In this document: in pieces, positions 29,394 through 38,619 of the stretch | Position numbering within the stretch: the stretch's first letter is position 1 | Layout: each line of letters begins with the position of its first letter | Assembly (NCBI GenBank): GCA_030373325.1 | Contig: JAUCZB010000003.1 | Span: forward strand, 1 to 60,660 | Length of the DNA stretch: 60,660 nucleotides | From: Cyanobium sp. CZS25K | GTDB lineage: Bacteria; Cyanobacteriota; Cyanobacteriia; PCC-6307; Cyanobiaceae | Reading direction: 5' to 3' | Notes under the pieces: generated by a model | The model's input: the letters and a program-made list of their open reading frames with translations, nothing else | Database searches by the model: none | Told to the model about the DNA's origin: nothing | Made by a program: the position numbers and the translations under genes

Positions 29394-30613
29394 GGCTCCA
29401 GGCTCCCGTCCAGCGGTTCCTGAGCTTCCGGGGCGATGTCCGGCTCCGGCGGGGTGGGCAGGTCCGGGGTAGCGGCCACGGCACGCTCCTGTTGGTCAGC
29501 CATTTCCGCCTGGGCTGGGATTTCGGCTTCGCTGTCCGTGCCTGCAGTGGCACCAGTCGGGACCCCGTCTTCCGCCTCCGGCGCGGCCACCGGCTCCGGT
29601 TCCGGGTCCGGGTCCGGGTCCGGCTCTGCTCCCGGCTCCGGCGCGCTGGGTGAAGGAGCCTCGCCCAGCAGGCTGGCCAGGGTGGATGGATCCAGACGGC
29701 CTCCCTGCCAGGGGGGTGATTCGCCTCCCGGCTGCAGGATCACTTCCTCCACCAGGCTGTTGAAGGGAGGGTTGAGGGGCTCGCCCAGGCCGTCGAGCAG
29801 ATCCAGCTGGATCGCATTGCTGCCGGTGCGCCAGCCTTCCAGCCAGAGGGGCGTCTGGCGATCCACCAGGAAACTGTCGCCATTGATGCTGACCCTCAGC
29901 CTCCAGCTGGCATCACCGCTGCGCAGGTTCTGCAGCGGAGCATCCAGCAGCAGCCAGTCGAGCAGCAGCGGCGTGCTGGCGGCGGTCCCGCGGGGGCTGA
30001 CAGCAATCAGCTGGGGGCTGCCCGGAGCGGGCTGGCTGAGGGGGTTGGTCGCGACCCGGTGCAGCCGGATCTGGCGCTGGGCACTGGGGCTCTTCACCAC
30101 CTCCCCCCAGGGCCTGGCGGCGTACACGGTGAGCCGATGGCTGCCGGGTTCCAGCGGCCGCATGGTGGCTGTGGTGCTGGTCAGGGGCAGGGGGGGATCC
30201 CCATCCAGCTGCACCACCACATGGGGACCCAGCCCCAGGGGGCCGGCGTCCACCAGGGGCCAGTCCTCCACCTGCAGCTGCAGGGTCCAGGGCCCTTCCT
30301 CCAACAGGGCACCGTCGGCGGGCGCAAGAATCTCCAGCCGCGGACGGCGCCCCTCCAGGGCCTCCTGCAACTGCTGCACGCCCAGGGGGGGCGCCACTTC
30401 CTGTTGGCTGGAACGGCCCGTCGTGAGGGTGGGTGCGGTGGGTGACGGCGGTCGGCGACCCGGGAGGGAGATCGCGTGGGCCGCCGGCGGCGCCAGGCTG
30501 AGCACCACCAGCAGGATCGCCGTCAGCACCCCGACCCAGTAGAAGCACCTATAGGCCCCTTGCCCGCTGGCCCCTTGCCCGCTGGCTCCTTGCCGCTTAC
30601 CCCTGTCGCTCAC
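29390..30613 (-). CDS. Secreted/membrane-anchored Pro-, Glu-, Asp-rich hypothetical protein
   Basis: A 407-residue protein with a GTG start. An N-terminal GASGQ-type repeat (encoded by a 15-bp DNA repeat) precedes a hydrophobic segment (~24-47, YWVGVLTAILLVVLSLAPPAAHA) that is either a signal peptide or an anchor. The middle part is beta-rich (HRLTVYAARPWGEVV, SWRLRVSINGDSFLV), suggesting Ig-like folds. The last ~90 residues are a disordered acidic tail with EPDPDPDPEPEP. A start after the repeat (GTG in GVLTAIL) is possible. No enzyme motif is seen. It is coupled to cobJ and divergent from psaA. Function unknown. Confidence 0.75.
   Translation of the reverse strand: MSDRGKRQGASGQGASGQGAYRCFYWVGVLTAILLVVLSLAPPAAHAISLPGRRPPSPTAPTLTTGRSSQQEVAPPLGVQQLQEALEGRRPRLEILAPADGALLEEGPWTLQLQVEDWPLVDAGPLGLGPHVVVQLDGDPPLPLTSTTATMRPLEPGSHRLTVYAARPWGEVVKSPSAQRQIRLHRVATNPLSQPAPGSPQLIAVSPRGTAASTPLLLDWLLLDAPLQNLRSGDASWRLRVSINGDSFLVDRQTPLWLEGWRTGSNAIQLDLLDGLGEPLNPPFNSLVEEVILQPGGESPPWQGGRLDPSTLASLLGEAPSPSAPEPGAEPDPDPDPEPEPVAAPEAEDGVPTGATAGTDSEAEIPAQAEMADQQERAVAATPDLPTPPEPDIAPEAQEPLDGSLEP
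30554..30597 (+). repeat. 15-bp tandem repeat, ~3 copies
   Basis: GGCCCCTTGCCCGCT at 30554-30568 and again at 30569-30583 without mismatch, then a degenerate 14-bp copy to 30597. It is in frame in the reverse-strand gene and adds or removes five residues per unit. Confidence 0.85.
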
Positions 30614-31036
30614 GCGAGCTCCGTCATGCGTGGCGCCATTCTGCTTGGGGGCCTGAGGGCGGCGAATCGGCTGTTGAAATCGCTCAAAAATGCAGCAGGA
30701 GGTTATAGAAACTCCGCGGTTTATCCGATTGTTACGTTGTTGACAACATGCCGCCAGACCTCAGTCGCAGCCTTGGAACCGCTGGGATTAAACCTTTGTA
30801 ACTGGCGGCCGATTCGTCTTGTTTTCGACCCCTATACTTCCGCCAGCGGTCCCCTTTCGGGGCCCAAAGCCCCAGTCGTGGCAAGGGATTTCTCCCACTC
30901 CGCGACTGGTGCCCATGGTCGGGGCTTCCCGGCCATGGGGCCCACCGATGGGGCCGGGACGGTCGCATGACCTGTCCCCGGCGTCCGTCGAAGGGGTGGA
31001 CCTCCACCTCGACCCCGTCCCTCGAGGAACGTCTCG
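30614..31036 (+). promoter_or_regulatory. psaA promoter and leader region
   Basis: A 423-bp gene-free stretch. A -10-like TATACT (30833-30838) has no good -35. A candidate HLR1 element lies ~30 bp upstream. If transcription starts near 30845 the psaA leader is ~190 nt; it contains inverted repeats such as CCCCTTTCGGGG. The AT-rich segment 30660-30800 stands out from the surrounding GC-rich sequence. A GAGGAA Shine-Dalgarno precedes the psaA ATG by 8-9 bases. Confidence 0.55.
30785..30802 (-). promoter_or_regulatory. Candidate HLR1 (RpaB-binding) site of psaA
   Basis: The 3' half TTTGTAAC is a perfect reverse-orientation HLR1 half-site (GTTACAAA). The other half (GGATTAAA), at the correct 10-bp step, is degenerate. 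Relative to a start inferred from TATACT it covers about -60 to -43, the zone where RpaB is reported to activate PSI genes in low light. The placement fits better than the sequence match. Confidence 0.4.
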
Positions 31037-33340
31037 ATGACCATCAGCCCACCAGAGCGTGGGAAAACGGCGAAGGACATGGTTGACCGGAACCCCGTTC
31101 CCGTCGACTTCGATGTTCTCGGCAAGCCCGGGCACTTCGATCGCTCCCTCGCCAAAGGTCCCAAAACCACCACCTGGATTTGGAACCTCCACGCCAACGC
31201 TCACGATTTCGACAGCCACACGAGCGATCTTGAAGAGGTCTCCCGGAAGATCTTCAGCGCTCACTTCGGCCATCTGGCCGTCATCTTCATCTGGCTGAGC
31301 GGCGCCTTCTATCACGGAGCCCGCTTCTCCAACTACACCGGCTGGCTGGCCGACCCCCTGCACGTCAAACCCAGTGCTCAGGTGGTCTGGCCGATCTTCG
31401 GCCAGGAAATTCTCAATGGCGATGTGGGTGCCGGCTTCCACGGCATTCAGATCACCTCCGGCCTCTTCCATGTTTGGAGAGCCTGGGGTTTCACCAACGA
31501 GTTCCAGCTCCTCTGCACCGCCATCGGTGCCTTGGTGATGGCCGGCCTCATGCTCAACGCCGGCGTCTTCCACTACCACAAGGCAGCGCCAAAGCTGGAG
31601 TGGTTCCAGAACGTTGAGTCCATGCTCAACCACCACCTGGCCGGCCTGCTCGGGCTCGGGTCCCTGTCCTGGACAGGTCACCTGCTGCACGTGTCGCTGC
31701 CCACCACCCAGTTGATGGATGCCATCGACGCCGGCAACCCGCTGGTGCTCAACGGCAAGACCATCGCATCGGTGGCCGACATCCCGCTCCCCCACGAGTT
31801 TCTCAACCAGGATCTGCTGACCCAGTTGTTCCCCGGCTTCGGCGCGGGGATCTCCGCCTTCTTCACCGGCAACTGGGCCGCCTACAGCGATTTCCTCACC
31901 TTCAAGGGTGGTCTGAATCCTGTGACCGGCAGCCTCTGGATGACCGACATTGCGCATCACCATCTGGCGATCGCGGTGCTGTTCATCGTGGCTGGCCACA
32001 TGTACCGCACCAACTGGGGCATCGGTCACAGCATCAAGGAAATTCTCGAGGGCCAGAAGGGTGATCCCCTGCTGTTCCCCGCGCCCAAAGGACACGATGG
32101 GCTGTATGAGTTCCTGACCACGTCCTGGCACGCGCAGCTGGGTCTGAACCTGGCGCTGTTTGGTTCGCTCACGATCATCGTGGCGCACCATATGTATGCG
32201 ATGCCTCCGTATCCCTACATCGGTATCGACTACCCGACCCAGTTGTCGCTGTTCACCCACCACATGTGGATCGGCGGCTTCCTGATCGTCGGAGCCGGTG
32301 CCCATGCGGCCATCGCACTCATCCGCGACTACGACCCGGCCAAGAACATCGACAACGTGCTGGATCGGGTGCTGAAAGCCCGTGACGCCCTGATCAGCCA
32401 CCTCAACTGGGTGTGCATTTTCCTGGGCTTCCACAGCTTCGGCCTCTACATCCACAACGACACCATGAGTGCCCTGGGACGTCCCCAGGACATGTTCAGC
32501 GACACCGCGATCCAGCTGAAGCCCGTCTTCGCGCAATGGATCCAGGGTCTGCACGCCGCTGCCGCCGGCACCACCGCTCCCAATGCGCTGGCCGGTGTGA
32601 GCGAAGTGTTCAACGGCACCGTCGTCGCCGTTGGCGGCAAGGTGGCCGCCGCGCCGATTCCCCTGGGAACGGCGGACTTCATGGTCCACCACATCCACGC
32701 CTTCACGATCCACGTCACCGTGCTGATCCTGCTGAAAGGTGTGCTTTATGCGCGCAGCTCCCGCCTCGTCCCCGACAAGGCGAACCTGGGCTTCCGCTTC
32801 CCCTGCGACGGCCCCGGCCGTGGCGGTACCTGTCAGGTGTCGGCCTGGGACCACGTGTTCCTCGGCCTGTTCTGGATGTACAACTCCCTGTCGATCGTCA
32901 TCTTCCACTTCAGCTGGAAGATGCAGAGCGACGTGTGGGGCACCGTCAATGCCGACGGCAGCGTCCAGCACATCACCAACGGCAACTTCGCCCAGGGCGC
33001 CATCACCATCAATGGTTGGCTCCGGGACTTCCTCTGGGCCCAGGCCGCCCAGGTGCTGAACAGCTACGGCTCGTCCTCCAGTGCCTACGGTCTGATGTTC
33101 CTGGGTGCCCACTTCGTCTGGGCCTTCAGCCTCATGTTCCTCTTCAGTGGCCGCGGCTACTGGCAGGAACTGATCGAGTCCATCGTCTGGGCTCACAACA
33201 AGCTGAAGGTTGCTCCCGCCATCCAGCCGCGGGCGCTTTCCATCACCCAAGGCCGTGCCGTCGGTGTCGCCCACTATCTGCTGGGCGGTATCGCGACCAC
33301 CTGGGCCTTCTTCCTGTCCCGACTCATCGCGGTCGGCTGA
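31037..33340 (+). CDS. psaA: Photosystem I P700 apoprotein A1
   Basis: A 767-residue thylakoid membrane protein with 11 transmembrane helices, forming the PSI heterodimer with PsaB. It binds P700, antenna chlorophylls and the A-branch cofactors. The inter-subunit FX cluster ligands are C590 and C599 in [12 protein letters not shown]. Numerous His residues that ligate chlorophyll are in place ([30 protein letters not shown]). The end [22 protein letters not shown] is typical. psaB follows after 20 bp. Confidence 0.99.
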   Translation: MTISPPERGKTAKDMVDRNPVPVDFDVLGKPGHFDRSLAKGPKTTTWIWNLHANAHDFDSHTSDLEEVSRKIFSAHFGHLAVIFIWLSGAFYHGARFSNYTGWLADPLHVKPSAQVVWPIFGQEILNGDVGAGFHGIQITSGLFHVWRAWGFTNEFQLLCTAIGALVMAGLMLNAGVFHYHKAAPKLEWFQNVESMLNHHLAGLLGLGSLSWTGHLLHVSLPTTQLMDAIDAGNPLVLNGKTIASVADIPLPHEFLNQDLLTQLFPGFGAGISAFFTGNWAAYSDFLTFKGGLNPVTGSLWMTDIAHHHLAIAVLFIVAGHMYRTNWGIGHSIKEILEGQKGDPLLFPAPKGHDGLYEFLTTSWHAQLGLNLALFGSLTIIVAHHMYAMPPYPYIGIDYPTQLSLFTHHMWIGGFLIVGAGAHAAIALIRDYDPAKNIDNVLDRVLKARDALISHLNWVCIFLGFHSFGLYIHNDTMSALGRPQDMFSDTAIQLKPVFAQWIQGLHAAAAGTTAPNALAGVSEVFNGTVVAVGGKVAAAPIPLGTADFMVHHIHAFTIHVTVLILLKGVLYARSSRLVPDKANLGFRFPCDGPGRGGTCQVSAWDHVFLGLFWMYNSLSIVIFHFSWKMQSDVWGTVNADGSVQHITNGNFAQGAITINGWLRDFLWAQAAQVLNSYGSSSSAYGLMFLGAHFVWAFSLMFLFSGRGYWQELIESIVWAHNKLKVAPAIQPRALSITQGRAVGVAHYLLGGIATTWAFFLSRLIAVG

Positions 33341-33360
33341 CCTCCACCTGACCTTTCCCA

Positions 33361-35583
33361 ATGGCAACGAAATTTCCTTCGTTCAGCCGGGGTCTGGCAC
33401 AGGACCCGACAACCCGTCGTATCTGGTACGGCATCGCCACGGCTCACGACTTCGAGAGCCATGACGGAATGACGGAGGAGCGGCTTTACCAAAAGCTGTT
33501 CTCCACCCACTTCGGTCACCTGGCGATCATCGGCCTCTGGGTTTCGGGCAACCTGTTCCATATCGCCTGGCAGGGCAACTTCGAGCAGTGGGTCGCCGAT
33601 CCGCTGCATGTACGTCCCATCGCTCACGCGATCTGGGATCCCCACTTCGGCCAGGGCGCCATCGACGCCTTCACCCAGGCGGGCGCCTCCTCTCCGGTCA
33701 ACATCGCCTACTCCGGTCTGTACCACTGGTGGTACACGATCGGCATGACGACCAACATGGAGCTCTACCAGGGTTCCATCTTCATGCTGATCCTCTCGGC
33801 ATGGGCCCTGTTCGCCGGCTGGCTCCACCTCCAGCCCAAGTTCCTGCCTTCCCTGGCCTGGTTCAAGAACGCTGAATCCCGGCTCAACCATCACCTGGCT
33901 GTGCTGTTCGGCTTCAGTTCCATCGCCTGGACCGGTCACCTGGTCCACGTCGCCATCCCCGAATCCAGGGGACAGCACGTCGGCTGGGACAACTTCCTCT
34001 CGGTCTCACCTCACCCCGCCGGTCTGGCTCCGTTCTTCACCGGCAACTGGGGGGTCTATGCCCAGAATCCCGACACCGCCAACCAGGTGTTCGGGACCTC
34101 CGAGGGGGCCGGCACCGCGATCCTCACCTTCCTGGGTGGCTTCCACCCCCAGACCGAAGCGCTGTGGCTCACGGACATCGCCCACCACCACCTGGCCATC
34201 GGCTGCATCTTCGTGATCGCCGGCCACATGTACCGGACCAACTTCGGTATCGGCCACTCGATCCGCGAGATCCTCGACGCCCACAACCCTCCCAAGGGCA
34301 CCCCCGGTGACCTGGGCGCCGGCCACAAGGGCCTCTACGACACCGTCAACAACTCCCTCCACTTCCAGCTGGGCCTCGCCCTGGCTGCCCTGGGCGTTGT
34401 GACCAGCCTGGTGGCGCAGCACATGTATGCGCTGCCGTCCTATGCGTTCATCGCCAAGGACTACACCACCCAGGCCGCCCTCTACACGCACCACCAGTAC
34501 ATCGCCATCTTCCTGATGTGCGGTGCCTTCGCCCACGGTGCGATCTTCTTCATCCGTGACTACGACCCGGAAGCCAACAAGGACAACGTGCTTGCCCGGA
34601 TGCTCGAGCACAAGGAAGCCCTGATCAGCCATCTGAGCTGGGTCTCCCTGTTCCTCGGCTTCCACACCCTGGGTCTCTACGTCCACAACGACGTGGTGGT
34701 CGCCTTCGGTACCCCCGAGAAGCAGATCCTCATCGAGCCGGTGTTCGCCCAGTTCGTTCAGGCCTCCAGTGGCAAAGCCCTCTACGGCATGGATGTGCTG
34801 CTCGCCAACACCGACAGCATCGCCTCCACGGCGTGGCCGAACAACGGCGCCGTCTGGCTGCCGGGCTGGTTGGATGCCATCAATGCAGGCAACAACTCCC
34901 TGTTCCTGCAGATCGGCCCTGGTGACTTCCTGGTCCACCACGCCATCGCCCTGGGTCTGCACACCACCACCCTGATCCTGGTGAAGGGTGCCCTGGATGC
35001 CCGGGGTTCCAAGCTGATGCCCGATAAAAAGGACTTCGGCTACTCCTTCCCCTGCGACGGCCCCGGCCGTGGCGGCACCTGCGACATCTCGGCCTGGGAC
35101 GCCTTCTATCTGGCGGTCTTCTGGGCCCTGAACACCGTCGGTTGGGTCACCTTCTACTGGCACTGGAAGCACCTCGCCATCTGGCAGGGCAACGTGGCCC
35201 AGTTCAACGAATCCAGCACCTATCTCATGGGCTGGTTCCGCGACTACCTGTGGCTCAACAGCTCCCAGCTGATCAACGGGTACAACCCGATGGGATCCAA
35301 CAACCTGGCCGTCTGGGCCTGGATGTTCCTCTTCGGGCACCTGGTGTGGGCCACCGGCTTCATGTTCCTGATCTCCTGGCGGGGTTACTGGCAGGAGCTG
35401 ATCGAAACCATCGTCTGGGCGCATCAGCGCACGCCCCTCGCCAACCTGGTGGGCTGGCGCGACAAGCCCGTCGCTCTCTCGATCGTTCAGGCCCGTGTGG
35501 TGGGTCTCGCCCACTTCACGATCGGCTACATCCTCACGTATGCGGCCTTCCTGATCGCGTCCACTTCAGGCAAGTTCGGCTGA
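33361..35583 (+). CDS. psaB: Photosystem I P700 apoprotein A2
   Basis: A 740-residue partner of PsaA. FX ligands are C565 and C574 ([13 protein letters not shown]). The plastocyanin/cytochrome c6 docking region precedes the last helices ([20 protein letters not shown]). It is co-transcribed with psaA. No Shine-Dalgarno precedes its ATG (CTGACCTTTCCCA). A strong terminator lies 58 bp after the stop. Confidence 0.99.
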   Translation: MATKFPSFSRGLAQDPTTRRIWYGIATAHDFESHDGMTEERLYQKLFSTHFGHLAIIGLWVSGNLFHIAWQGNFEQWVADPLHVRPIAHAIWDPHFGQGAIDAFTQAGASSPVNIAYSGLYHWWYTIGMTTNMELYQGSIFMLILSAWALFAGWLHLQPKFLPSLAWFKNAESRLNHHLAVLFGFSSIAWTGHLVHVAIPESRGQHVGWDNFLSVSPHPAGLAPFFTGNWGVYAQNPDTANQVFGTSEGAGTAILTFLGGFHPQTEALWLTDIAHHHLAIGCIFVIAGHMYRTNFGIGHSIREILDAHNPPKGTPGDLGAGHKGLYDTVNNSLHFQLGLALAALGVVTSLVAQHMYALPSYAFIAKDYTTQAALYTHHQYIAIFLMCGAFAHGAIFFIRDYDPEANKDNVLARMLEHKEALISHLSWVSLFLGFHTLGLYVHNDVVVAFGTPEKQILIEPVFAQFVQASSGKALYGMDVLLANTDSIASTAWPNNGAVWLPGWLDAINAGNNSLFLQIGPGDFLVHHAIALGLHTTTLILVKGALDARGSKLMPDKKDFGYSFPCDGPGRGGTCDISAWDAFYLAVFWALNTVGWVTFYWHWKHLAIWQGNVAQFNESSTYLMGWFRDYLWLNSSQLINGYNPMGSNNLAVWAWMFLFGHLVWATGFMFLISWRGYWQELIETIVWAHQRTPLANLVGWRDKPVALSIVQARVVGLAHFTIGYILTYAAFLIASTSGKFG

Positions 35584-35641
35584 GCCCTCGGCTCCCGGAC
35601 CTGTTCTTTAGCCCTTCTCGAATCTTCGAGGGACCTCTTCG

Positions 35642-35667
35642 CCCCCGGTCAACGCCGGGGGTTTTTT
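35642..35667 (+). terminator. Rho-independent terminator of psaAB
   Basis: CCCCCGG (35642-35648), loop TCAACG, CCGGGGG (35655-35661), then six Ts. A well-formed intrinsic terminator for the plus-strand psaAB message. Confidence 0.92.
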
Positions 35668-36011
35668 ACTGTCTGGCCTTGGTCAAGGGTCTTGGACGAG
35701 GGTCTTGGTCAGGGGTCTTGATCAGGGGCATTCTCAGGGGCGTTGCTCTGGTCTCAGGTGGCAGCTCAGCGATGCCGCAGCATCAGGTCCTGGAGCTCTC
35801 ATCGCCATGGGCCTCCCTCCTCGCGTTCTGGGGAAGGCCAGAAGCGTCTTGGCCTTGGTAGGGGAAGGGCAGATGGGGGCGTTATCAGCCGTTGCCCACC
35901 CGCTGGAGAGCACTTCCCTTCCAGCCGTGGGAGGCGGCCCCCTCAGGCGACAGCCGAGCGGGTGTGATCGGCCGCCAGGCAGGAAGCCGGGATAGCCGGG
36001 CAATGACCCAT
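35668..36011. other. Gene-free spacer between psaAB and psaL
   Basis: About 340 bp between two facing terminators. Short open frames are present on both strands but none has a family look or a ribosome site. The left third is an imperfect 13-bp tandem repeat (listed separately). I see nothing else definite; a small RNA cannot be excluded. Confidence 0.5.
35674..35737. repeat. Imperfect 13-bp tandem repeat, ~4-5 units
   Basis: Units TGGCCTTGGTCAA, GGGTCTTGGACGA, GGGTCTTGGTCAG, GGGTCTTGATCAG and a worn GGGCATTCTCAGG follow each other with a constant 13-bp step, starting just after the psaB terminator. It is not in a gene. Confidence 0.8.
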
Positions 36012-36037
36012 AAAAAAACCCTGCCGAGGCAGGGTTT
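36012..36037 (-). terminator. Rho-independent terminator of psaI-psaL
   Basis: On the minus strand: AAACCCTGC, short loop, GCAGGGTTT, then a seven-T run. It lies 33 bp past the psaL stop. Confidence 0.92.
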
Positions 36038-36069
36038 CAAGGGGTCGTCCGGTGAGTCAGTCAGCTGGT

Positions 36070-36561
36070 TCAGCCGACGCTCCAGACGCCGCCGGCGATG
36101 TTGGCCAGAGGGGATTGGATGGCGGTGCTGCAGAGGAACCAGGCGAAGGCGGCGCCGCCGCATCCACCCAGCCAGAAACCGCTGGCGAATTCCGCCCAGC
36201 CGGCTTTGGTGAACAGATCGGCCGGCGGGTTGTCGATGGTGGCGTCGGGGGGCTGCACGTTGGGGCCGCTGCCGGCTGTGCCGTAGATCGACAGGCAGAT
36301 GGTCAGGATCGACACCAGGCCGATGGCGCCGAGCAGGCCGGCGGTGCTGGCGAACTCGGTGGCGCGCAGGGGGCCGGTGTAGGCGAAGGGGCCGTAGAGC
36401 AGGTAGCCGTGGGCCATGCCCACCTCAAGGCCGCGACGGTTGGGGGAGAGGGACGGCCGGTACGCCGGCAGGGCGTTCAGGAAGGCCTTGGTGAAATAGC
36501 TGCTGTTGACAGGGGTGGCCAGATTGCCGACGGTCGGGTCGGCGACGGGGGTCACGGTCAT
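36070..36561 (-). CDS. psaL: Photosystem I reaction centre subunit XI
   Basis: A 163-residue membrane subunit that holds the PSI trimer together in cyanobacteria. N-terminal stromal segment [11 protein letters not shown], chlorophyll-binding [25 protein letters not shown], then two clear membrane spans ([40 protein letters not shown]). It follows psaI by 62 bp. The upstream bases are a C-rich pyrimidine run without a Shine-Dalgarno. Confidence 0.97.
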   Translation of the reverse strand: MTVTPVADPTVGNLATPVNSSYFTKAFLNALPAYRPSLSPNRRGLEVGMAHGYLLYGPFAYTGPLRATEFASTAGLLGAIGLVSILTICLSIYGTAGSGPNVQPPDATIDNPPADLFTKAGWAEFASGFWLGGCGGAAFAWFLCSTAIQSPLANIAGGVWSVG

Positions 36562-36623
36562 GGGGGGCGGATCGGGGGGTCGTCAGATGGGGAGGCGAGT
36601 GACGCTTGGGCCGGGGCCGGTCG

Positions 36624-36740
36624 TCAGTCGGTCGCCTCGATCACGTTGAACAGCAGGGCCATGGCCACCGCCGCGCCGAGGATTCCCACCAGGGGAACCA
36701 TCACGGACGGCATCCAGGCAACGGCAAATTCACCAGTCAT
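36624..36740 (-). CDS. psaI: Photosystem I reaction centre subunit VIII
   Basis: Only 38 residues: MTGEFAVAWMPSVMVPLVG followed by ILGAAVAMALLFNVIEATD. It is a single transmembrane helix with the Pro-Ser and PLVG motifs of PsaI, which packs against PsaL at the trimer interface. ATG 36738-36740, stop TGA 36624-36626. The order psaI-psaL, facing psaAB, supports the call. Confidence 0.93.
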   Translation of the reverse strand: MTGEFAVAWMPSVMVPLVGILGAAVAMALLFNVIEATD

Positions 36741-36857
36741 GGCTTCGGCCAATAGGAACCGCAGGCACTGTAAGTACCCCTTCCTGCCGGGCTTCTGGGG
36801 GACGCGGGGGGCGACATAAAAGTTCAGCAGCAGTGGCCGTTGCAGAAGGCGGGCCCA

Positions 36858-37823
36858 TCAGGAGCCCGCGCCGCGCAGCGTGGTCCGGACCCGGTAGATC
36901 GGTCGGCCCTGGCTCTCGTGGTACGTGCGCATCTGCACTTCCGCCAGCAGCCCGAAACTGAACAGTTGCACCCCACTGAGGATCGCCAGCACCGCCATCA
37001 GCAGCAGGGGTCGGTTGCCGATGTCGGCCCCCAGCAGCAGCTTCTCGCCCACCAGCCAGGTGGCGATGGCCAGGCCCGCCAGCAGGGCCAGGAGGCCAGC
37101 GAAGCCGAACACATGCATCGGCCGGGTCAGGAACCGCTTCATGAACCACACCGTCAGCAGATCCATCAGCACCCGGAAGGTGCGATCGATGCCGTAGTTG
37201 CTGCGGCCATAGCGGCGGGCATGGTGGGACACCCTCACTTCGCCGATCCGGGCCCCTTCGATGAAGGCCAGGGCGGGCAGAAACCGGTGCAGTTCCCCGT
37301 AGAGATTCATGTCGCTGACCACTTCCCGCCGGTAGGCCTTCAGGGAGCAGCCGTAGTCGTGCAGCCGCACCCCTGTCACGCGGGCGATCAGGCGGTTGGC
37401 CAGCAGGGACGGCAGCAGCCGGTCGAGGGCCCCGTCCTGGCGCTGCTGGCGCCAGCCGCTCACCAGGTCCAGGTCGTCCTGCTCCAGCCGCGTCAGCAGC
37501 AGCGGGATGTCGGCGGGATCGTTCTGGAGATCCCCGTCGAGGGTGACGATCACCCCACCGCCGCTGGCATCGAAGCCGGCGGCCATGGCGGCCGTCTGCC
37601 CGTAGTTGCGTCGCAACAGCACCGCTACCAGTTCCGGTACCCGCCCGGCCAGGTCGCGCAGCACGGCCTGGGTGCCGTCCTTCGATCCGTCGTCCACCAG
37701 CACCAGCTCGAACGGCCGCTTCAGCGGCCTCAGGGCCGCCAGCAGCTTCTCGACGAGCAGCGGCACGCTGGCCTCCTCGTTGTAGAGGGGCACCACCACC
37801 GACAGGCTGGCGGACTCCGCCAT
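36858..37823 (-). CDS. Family 2 glycosyltransferase (GtrB/DPMS-like, two C-terminal membrane helices)
   Basis: A 321-residue membrane-bound glycosyltransferase. The N-terminal GT-A domain has VVPLYNEEASV, LVDDGSKDGT, TLDGDLQNDP (metal-binding Asp pair) and HDYGCSLKAYRRE. Two hydrophobic helices follow (VFGFAGLLALLAGLAIATWLVG; LLLMAVLAILSGVQLFSFGLL). This architecture matches enzymes that load a sugar onto polyprenyl phosphate for wall, O-antigen or exopolysaccharide modification. ATG 37823 begins just before the conserved strand; the open frame extends 27 codons further. Acceptor and sugar are not readable. Confidence 0.9.
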   Translation of the reverse strand: MAESASLSVVVPLYNEEASVPLLVEKLLAALRPLKRPFELVLVDDGSKDGTQAVLRDLAGRVPELVAVLLRRNYGQTAAMAAGFDASGGGVIVTLDGDLQNDPADIPLLLTRLEQDDLDLVSGWRQQRQDGALDRLLPSLLANRLIARVTGVRLHDYGCSLKAYRREVVSDMNLYGELHRFLPALAFIEGARIGEVRVSHHARRYGRSNYGIDRTFRVLMDLLTVWFMKRFLTRPMHVFGFAGLLALLAGLAIATWLVGEKLLLGADIGNRPLLLMAVLAILSGVQLFSFGLLAEVQMRTYHESQGRPIYRVRTTLRGAGS

Positions 37824-37878
37824 GGCCCCTTCCAGCTCAGGCTGCACGGTACCCGCCCCGGGTCCCGGCCCCTGCCGG

Positions 37879-38613
37879 CTAAGGGGGCAGGGGACTGCCG
37901 TCATGGCTGTGCATCACCCGCCCCGCACCCCGCAGTTCGGCGCGGTAGTGGTTCGCCACCGGATCCCGGTTGCGGGGATGGAGGTCGTCGATGCCGATGC
38001 CGTCCCGGCCGTGCTGGCGGCCGGAGCTGTGCAGGTAGCGGCCGCCGCCCAGGTGCAGGGCCACGTGGGTGCAGCGCCGCGGGGTGCCGAAGAAGAGCAG
38101 ATCCCCCGGCAGCAGCAGGCTGGTGACACCGCTGGCCACCGCCACCGGTCGGCAGAAGCGTTCCTGCAGGTAGGCATCGCGGGGTAGCCAGATGCCGGCC
38201 TGGGCGAAGGCGGTCTGCACCAGCCCCGAACAGTCGTAGTCGGGCCCCAGGGTGCCCCCCCAGAGGTAGCGGTTGGGCTGGTGACGGGCGGCCTCGGCGA
38301 AGGCCAGCACCGCCCCCAGGCGGGCGGCGATCCGGTGGCGATCGAGGCGGGGCAGCAGCGGCGGCCTGGCGGGGTGGCCGTGGCTCTCGAGCGCAAGCGC
38401 GTCCACCCAGCAGGGGTAGCCGTCCTCGTGCAGCCGCACCCGCAGGCGGGTCTCGGCGCCGGCGGCAGCGGGGGACGCTTCCAGCACCCTCAGGTGCCGA
38501 CCCGCGCGGATCTCGGTGGCCAGGCCCGGGCCCTGCGGCCGGCTGTAGGCCGGCAGCGGCCCGGTCAGGGTCCAGGCACGGCCCGGTGCAGGCAGGGTGC
38601 CTAAGGTCGCCAT
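37879..38613 (-). CDS. NlpC/P60 cysteine peptidase with N-terminal SH3-like domain
   Basis: A 244-residue peptidoglycan peptidase candidate. Residues ~1-75 are an SH3-like region. The NlpC/P60 domain follows with the full triad: C128 (YDCSGLVQ), H183 (THVALHLGGG) and H195 (YLHSSG). Such enzymes cut the D-Glu-to-diaminopimelate bond in wall peptides, and the window also holds dapL and alr, which make wall precursors. There is no signal peptide at the chosen ATG (38613), which suggests cytoplasmic muropeptide recycling or an unrecognised export route. It is divergent from the beta-lactamase-like gene with six bases between starts. Confidence 0.88.
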   Translation of the reverse strand: MATLGTLPAPGRAWTLTGPLPAYSRPQGPGLATEIRAGRHLRVLEASPAAAGAETRLRVRLHEDGYPCWVDALALESHGHPARPPLLPRLDRHRIAARLGAVLAFAEAARHQPNRYLWGGTLGPDYDCSGLVQTAFAQAGIWLPRDAYLQERFCRPVAVASGVTSLLLPGDLLFFGTPRRCTHVALHLGGGRYLHSSGRQHGRDGIGIDDLHPRNRDPVANHYRAELRGAGRVMHSHDGSPLPP

Positions 38614-38619
38614 CGCAAG

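Noticed and set aside
30740..30745. TTGACA as a -35 box for psaA
   Set aside because: No acceptable -10 sequence is found 16-18 bp downstream.
30731..30747. A second HLR1 at GTTACGTTGTTGACAAC upstream of psaA
   Set aside because: The second half does not match GTTACA at the required spacing, and it lies too far from the TATACT box.
30788..33367. An 859-codon minus-strand open frame opposite psaA
   Set aside because: Same cause: third-position GC removes antisense stop codons. The translation shows no recognisable domain.
35668..36011. Small ORFs between psaB and psaL as genes
   Set aside because: No ribosome site, no family resemblance, and the stretch is bounded by two facing terminators and partly made of a 13-bp repeat.
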